Origin: Setophaga petechia
Taxonomy: Eukaryota; Chordata; Aves; Passeriformes; Parulidae
NCBI GenBank assembly: GCA_024362935.1
Contig: JANCRA010000007.1
Location: 6,264,503-6,328,502 of the forward strand
DNA: 64,000 nucleotides
Reading direction: 5' to 3'
Part shown: piece after piece, positions 59,002-64,000 of the stretch
Layout: each line of letters begins with the position of its first letter
Position numbering within the stretch: position 1 is the stretch's first letter
Position numbers and translations under genes: made by a program
The notes under the pieces: generated by a model
The model's input: only the letters and a program-made list of their open reading frames with translations
Told to the model about the DNA's origin: nothing
Databases searched by the model: none

Positions 59002-60346
59002 CACCCCTCAGTGAATGGCTAAGGCTGCAAGGGGCTGCACTAAAGAAACTCTGCTCTGCTGTCCTGGTAATCCACTGCTGTCCAGGAGTTTTATTTCTCT
59101 CCAAATATAACATCTTTTGCTCTGCTTTATTATTTGGGTGCCAGTCTACCAGGTCCTGGACCAACATTTGATTCCAAAGAGCTCACTCAGGGAGGGCTGG
59201 AGTGGGCTTGCCACTTTCTTGACACTGATTTGAGGACTATTTAGCTGAGTGATCTTGGCTGTGATCTGTTTTTAATCTAGTAAAAATCTCTGTGGTTAAT
59301 TGCCAGTCACCAAATTTGAGCAGAAATAAAGCAACCTATCTCTGTATAAAACAGAGGAGTGGAGGCATGAGAAAGGACACCCCTCACATTGGAAAGGTGG
59401 ATGGGTGAGAGAGAAAATCCTGCTGGCTTTTTCCTGAGCAACCCCAAGCATGAGAATGGCTGGGGATTAGCCAGGGGTGGGACTAGCTGGCTGTATAAGA
59501 TGCTGTAACATCTAACAAAATCCCTTTACCTGGTGCTTAAAGCAATAAAAGGCAGTTTTTGGATCCTTCTAGAAAGTGGATGCAGATGGTTCTGGTGGTG
59601 GAGGACTGAATTCAGTAGGGTCACACAGGTGTTACTCAGGACACCTTTCAAATCAATGAGCAAGGCACTGCAGACAGGAAAGGCAGCTCCAGACTTCAAG
59701 GGGGGGGAAAAAAAAAGCTGTATTACAGCCCCAGACAGCAGCCTGAGAGGGGAAAATTGCAGGTGATCTTGTGCTCCCACCAGTCTGTAGTAAGCACTTT
59801 CTCTCCCTCCACTTTTTATCCATGATCTGTACTATGAAATGTGACAATGAGTCAGAAATGTCACATAATTACACCTCAAAGAGCCCAGGGTAATTGGCAA
59901 TCACCAAAAGCTGCCTTTCCTATAATTTGCTAAAAGGAATGAAGCTCCTTGTGTGTTTTGGGGCACCACTAGAGCAGAGTTGTCTAATTACCAGCAAGTT
60001 CAGCTCAACAGCTGTCAACACATCAGCTCTAATAGCTATTTCATAAGGACAAAGACATAATATGGGCTGAAGGAGCTCTTTTGAACTTGTCCAATTTCCC
60101 TCTGCCACTTTCCCCAGCATTCTGTAAGGGTTACCAAAGAAATTTGTGAAAGATTTCATTCCAGCTGTAGCTTCAGCAGCACTGAACACAGGCTAAATGG
60201 TGGCCAGGCATTGCTGGTGTCAAGCTGGAAAGGCAGGAGAGCCTCTTGCATGGCTAAATGGTTTTTAATGTGAAACATCTCAGCAAAAAGGTGTAAAGGG
60301 AAAGAAGGAGAAGAAAAACTGGGATATTACTGTTATCACTGTTGTT
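59002..60346. other. Single-copy sequence
   Basis: No gene or repeat is recognised. 59840-60070 is AT-rich, complex sequence with several ATTA cores. A homopolymer pair (g then a) lies at 59701-59716. Confidence 0.45.
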
Positions 60347-60525
60347 CATAGAATCACTGAATCACAGGTTTGGGTAGGAAGGGACATTAAGGATCATCTA
60401 TTTCCCCCCTTAGCATGGACAGGGACACCTTCCACTACCCCAAGTTGCTCCAAACCCCATCCAGTCTGGCCTTGGACACTTCCAGGGATGGGGCAGCCAC
60501 AACCTCTTCTTAAATTCCTACAAGG
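60347..60525 (-). mobile_element. CR1 LINE 3' fragment
   Basis: The 3' end reads catagaatcactgaatcaca, then gggtaggaagggacattaag, gacagggacaccttccacta, ccccatccagtctggccttg and gacacttccagggatggggc. It is 5'-truncated at about 60525. Confidence 0.87.
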
Positions 60526-63381
60526 AGAATTCTATTGACAGTAAAGGTTCAGGAATTTGCTGCTCTGAAGTAGCCCTTCACCAACAAAGTGAAAACACTG
60601 ATGAAAAAGAACAAGCAGTGTCTTGGTGACAGCTGCCCTCTTACAGGCAATATGGCTTTGGCCAAAAACTGGATTTTGCACCATTTTCCTTTCTGCCATC
60701 CAGCTCTAAAAAAACCTGAGGAGAACTATTTCACCAAACTCTGACCTTGTGGCCAGAGAGGGACATGCAGCAGCCTGTGAAACCCTACACATTTTCACAC
60801 TCCTGCTCTAACTCACAGGAGTCACTAATGCTTAAGGAACAGATGAAAGAGCACACAAACCACTAAATCTCTACACAGAAGCCTACCAGCACCTTTCCTC
60901 TAGTTTTTCCCCACTCAATTGAAGAAGTTACCAAGAGTCAGAAGGAAACTGTGAATGGAGAGGAATGGCACTGGTGGCAGAAATGAAACCTTTGCTATCC
61001 CAGCCCATTGTGAGGACAATTTACCCCAAGCAGAAAACCCCAAAGCTTGGGCTGCATCTCCTTATATTTGTCCCTGTGCCTGGCACACCAGTGAGCTTTG
61101 CTCAGCCACCACAGCATTAAAGCTCAATTAAAGTGAGCACAGGGCTCAGTGACCTCCCTTAAGAGGTGAGCAGTCACCAGGGCTTTGAGATGCTCTCCCT
61201 TTGCTCTGGGGCTGCTCTGAGGAGAAGGGGATCATGAAATGACATTTCCCCATTTAGAGCTAACAGCTCTGAGTGCTCTGCCAGGGGCAGAAGCCCCATC
61301 CCAACCTCACTGAGAGACACAGGATATGTTTCTATTAATTCTCTCTTGTTATAAGATTACCAATTTAGGCAAATAATAACTTTCTAGCACAGAAAATGTC
61401 CTTCATTAACATGGATCTGTCTTATTTTCAAGCTAGGAGAATTCAGAATCACTGCATTTGTGCTGCCCAGTGCTGGTCACTGCAGTGAGACAGAAGGCTG
61501 CAGCTCCCTCATTTTCTGTGGTTTTTGGTGGTGGTGGATTTTGGCTTTTACCTTTATATCAGTGGATTTATAGTACAAGTTTATCCTTTTTCTAATAGGG
61601 ACATAATAGAGCCTATTTTAAAAGTATCCAATGGCTACTCATACATTATGGAAAAGCTGGATGTTAAAGATGAAAGGCAATGAGAGCTGCACAGAGAAGA
61701 TGATCCTAATTTCTCATTTCTCTCTCTCTCCACTCCCTCCCCAACACATAAACACTCCTCTGCTGGCCACTCTTGTGTTTTCACACAGAGCACTTAAAAT
61801 AATCTTATTAAAGTTTATGCTTTTTAAATCTGTTTATTACACCACTCCAGCTTTATTTCCTAATCCTCTTTTGTTATTTTGATTTTTGATTTTTTTTTAT
61901 CTGCTTTTTCCCTGCCAGCTTTTAATGAGTTCTTTAATCCTAAGAGCAGCAACAAGTGCTCCCACTTTCTGAACTCCCCTTCTGAGGGGCCTTCCCAAAG
62001 TGCTTCCTCCTGATCTCTCTTTTCAAGTCTTGCTTACAGGATGCTAAAAATTTAAGTTAATAGGAGGGACAGTGTTAAAGCCCAGCTTTTGTGCAGCATT
62101 CTCAGGCACCAGAGAGGTGTCTCAGATACTCAAAATTACATCACCCTTGTAGTGCTGCCAGTCTAAATGACTGCAGACAGCAGTGAATATTGTTCAAGTC
62201 ATTTCAGAGACAAACCAAATGACATTAATGTCACTTTTTCTCTCTTTGCATGATGAGCATGCCTGGCTCAAAGGAGATGTGACCCTACTGGTCTGGCTTT
62301 CCTTCTCCAGTCAATAAATATAACTGGGAGCAAATGGGAGGAGTTTCTGTCTGCAGCAAAGTCCTGCCACACCGATGGCCAAAAATAATCAAGATATTTT
62401 TCAGCCTTCCTTTCAGTTCCAAAGAGATTAGAAATACAAGAGAGGGAGACAGAGCTGTAATTAGTCAGGTCACTGAAAAGGAAAAATGCATAATGATTCC
62501 TGCAGACAAAGCAAGGGAAACATATTGATTGCATCTCAGAAGGCAAAGAGTAATTTTCTTCCAGATCTCAGACTAGATAAAGTCCATTTTACTACTAAAA
62601 TCCTGTAGCAGAACAGCTCCAAGCTTGTGACTTCACACAGTGAGAGTATTAATAAATGTATGTACTGATTTCTCAGTTTGGTGGACATCAATATATGTGT
62701 AAGCCAAAGAGTTACTGGAGCAAACTTTAGCCTGCTGCTTACTGGGAAGGACAATCAATCTTAAAATTTACCTTAACGTAGTAAACCCCCGTGGTTTCTA
62801 AATTATTAAAACATGCCTGAAGCACTGGAGAGTTGTGCAGCTGCAAGTGAGTGATGCCAGTGAACCATCAGGTCTGTAACAGCACTGAGTAAGTACACTC
62901 AGGGTAAGAGTAAGTACTTACAAACCTGCACCACGCCTGACATTTCACTCACCTCTCTTTTACCTGTGCACTTGCTCAGCGAAGCCAAAATTTACAAGGG
63001 AGATATTTCAGAATCTGCTTCTCTGGAAGAGACATCTCAACCTCTTCTTCTTTGGGGCTTAGTGTTTGAAACAGATAGAGGAGTGCTGCTTTCTGATGCA
63101 AATCCAAATTCCTCTGCGTGGAATGTGATTAGCCTGGGCTGGTCTCAGCGGGCGGAAACTCTTCAGCCTGAAATGTTCCAAAGCAGGTACAAATGGCTTC
63201 TGACAGGGAAGATCAGCATTCATTTGTTACACTGGGAAGGAAAGAGCAATTAATGATGGGATTTCAAAATGTAAGACACATAGCCAGGGCAGGGATATTG
63301 AGAGGCTCTGGGAAAGATGAAGCCATGCCTGAACTCGGGGTGCAGCAGTGGCAGCATGCCTGCAGTGCGGTGAGAGAGCGC
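60526..63381. other. 2.9 kb of single-copy sequence
   Basis: No repeat is recognised. 62340-62480 looks like conserved non-coding sequence. The open frame at 62966-63253 has no recognised motif. Confidence 0.45.
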
Positions 63382-63766
63382 TGTCACACTGATATTTTCT
63401 GAAAAATCCTCTTTGCCCAGGATTCTTCTCCTGGGAAGCTAAGAAGCCTCAGAGAAAAAAAAAAAAAAAAGAAAACAATATTATCTCATTTGCTTCTCCT
63501 GTGTTTTTTTTATCCAACATATGAAATGTTTTGACGTAATGATCAATCATGGTCAAACTGTGTCAGAACTCTTTCTGGAAAGAGTCCTGAGTTTTCATTA
63601 TCTTTCTTAGTAACCTTCCATCTGTATCTTTCCTCTATTCTTTAATATAATTTTAGTATAAAATTCTTTAATATAATACAATATCATAAAATAATAAATT
63701 AATCTTCTAAGAACATAGAATCAAAGTCATCATACCTTCCCTCATCTGGGGACTCTGAAAATTCCA
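63382..63766 (+). mobile_element. Solo LTR (family A)
   Basis: This 385-bp LTR starts tgtcacactgatattttctg and ends gactctgaaaattcca. Family blocks present are ctcctgggaagctaagaagc, catttgcttctcctgtgttt and tcttctaagaacatagaatc. AATAAA at 63693-63698 supports plus orientation. A poly-A run lies at about 63456-63471. The flanks gagagcgc (63374-63381) and gagagtgt (63767-63774) are an imperfect match, which could be a decayed target duplication. No internal region remains. Confidence 0.83.
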
Positions 63767-64000
63767 GAGAGTGTGTTCACTTAGCAGCTTCACCCAGCAG
63801 CTCCATCTCCAGAGTGCTTCTGGCACAGGGCAGAGCTACAGGGTACAAATCAGCCTTCTCCTGGGCTTTGGGGGCACTGCAAGGGCAGTGTTTTGCTCAC
63901 CAGTCTGTTAGGCTGCTTCCAGCAGGAGCAGGATTTCCATAGCTGAGTTGGGAAGGCCCCAATGAAGGAGGAATGATGAGGAGGACTCTATCTTATCAAA
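63767..64000. other. Single-copy sequence to window end
   Basis: No feature is recognised. Confidence 0.45.

Overview
This window looks like nuclear DNA from a songbird (order Passeriformes). That reading rests on many 5'-truncated CR1 LINE copies, several solo LTRs of types I recognise from passerine genomes, no mammalian-type SINEs, short low-complexity tracts and moderate G+C. Bird is fairly secure. Passerine is likely but comes from remembered repeat families, not from a search. I found no gene whose product I recognise, no rRNA or tRNA gene, no CRISPR array and no bacterial or phage-type system. The sequence behaves like intergenic DNA or the inside of a very large intron.

Layout. 0-16.3 kb is repeat-rich. 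It holds nested CR1 copies (0.4-1.1 kb), a solo LTR with a perfect 6-bp target duplication (2.1 kb), a small CR1 with an inverted 5' part (3.6 kb), another solo LTR (4.8 kb), and an old CR1 cut in two by a solo LTR (6.6-8.1 kb). Next come an 870-bp CR1 facing a second CR1 to give a near-perfect 295-bp inverted repeat (11.8-13.0 kb), a 195-bp segment repeated 838 bp further on (13.0 and 13.8 kb), a reverse-strand solo LTR (15.1 kb) and a CR1 that keeps a broken reverse transcriptase segment (15.65-16.28 kb). 16.3-25.6 kb is mostly single-copy. 25.6-31 kb has CR1 copies, a 51-bp tandem repeat (28.2 kb) and a 41-bp array interrupted by an LTR-like insert (30.6-31.0 kb). A roughly 29-copy, 20-bp minisatellite sits at 34.9-35.5 kb. 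37.1-38.4 kb has two LTR-type elements. 39.9-47.4 kb holds scattered CR1 pieces and a 181-185-bp tandem duplication. 47.4-50.4 kb is the cleanest single-copy stretch and includes the best conserved-noncoding-type sequence. 50.4-53.1 kb has CR1 and LTR sequence. 53.1-64 kb is largely single-copy, with two more solo LTRs (58.6 and 63.4 kb) and two CR1 pieces.

Nothing here works together as a pathway or operon. The history that can be read is one of retrotransposition, LTR-LTR recombination leaving solo LTRs, nested insertion, inversion and tandem expansion. The best leads for function are a few exon-shaped intervals with good splice signals (notably 35900-36016) and AT-rich, homeodomain/POU-type blocks such as 49050-49170. 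All of these are inference from sequence appearance. I do not see a convincing undescribed biological system.
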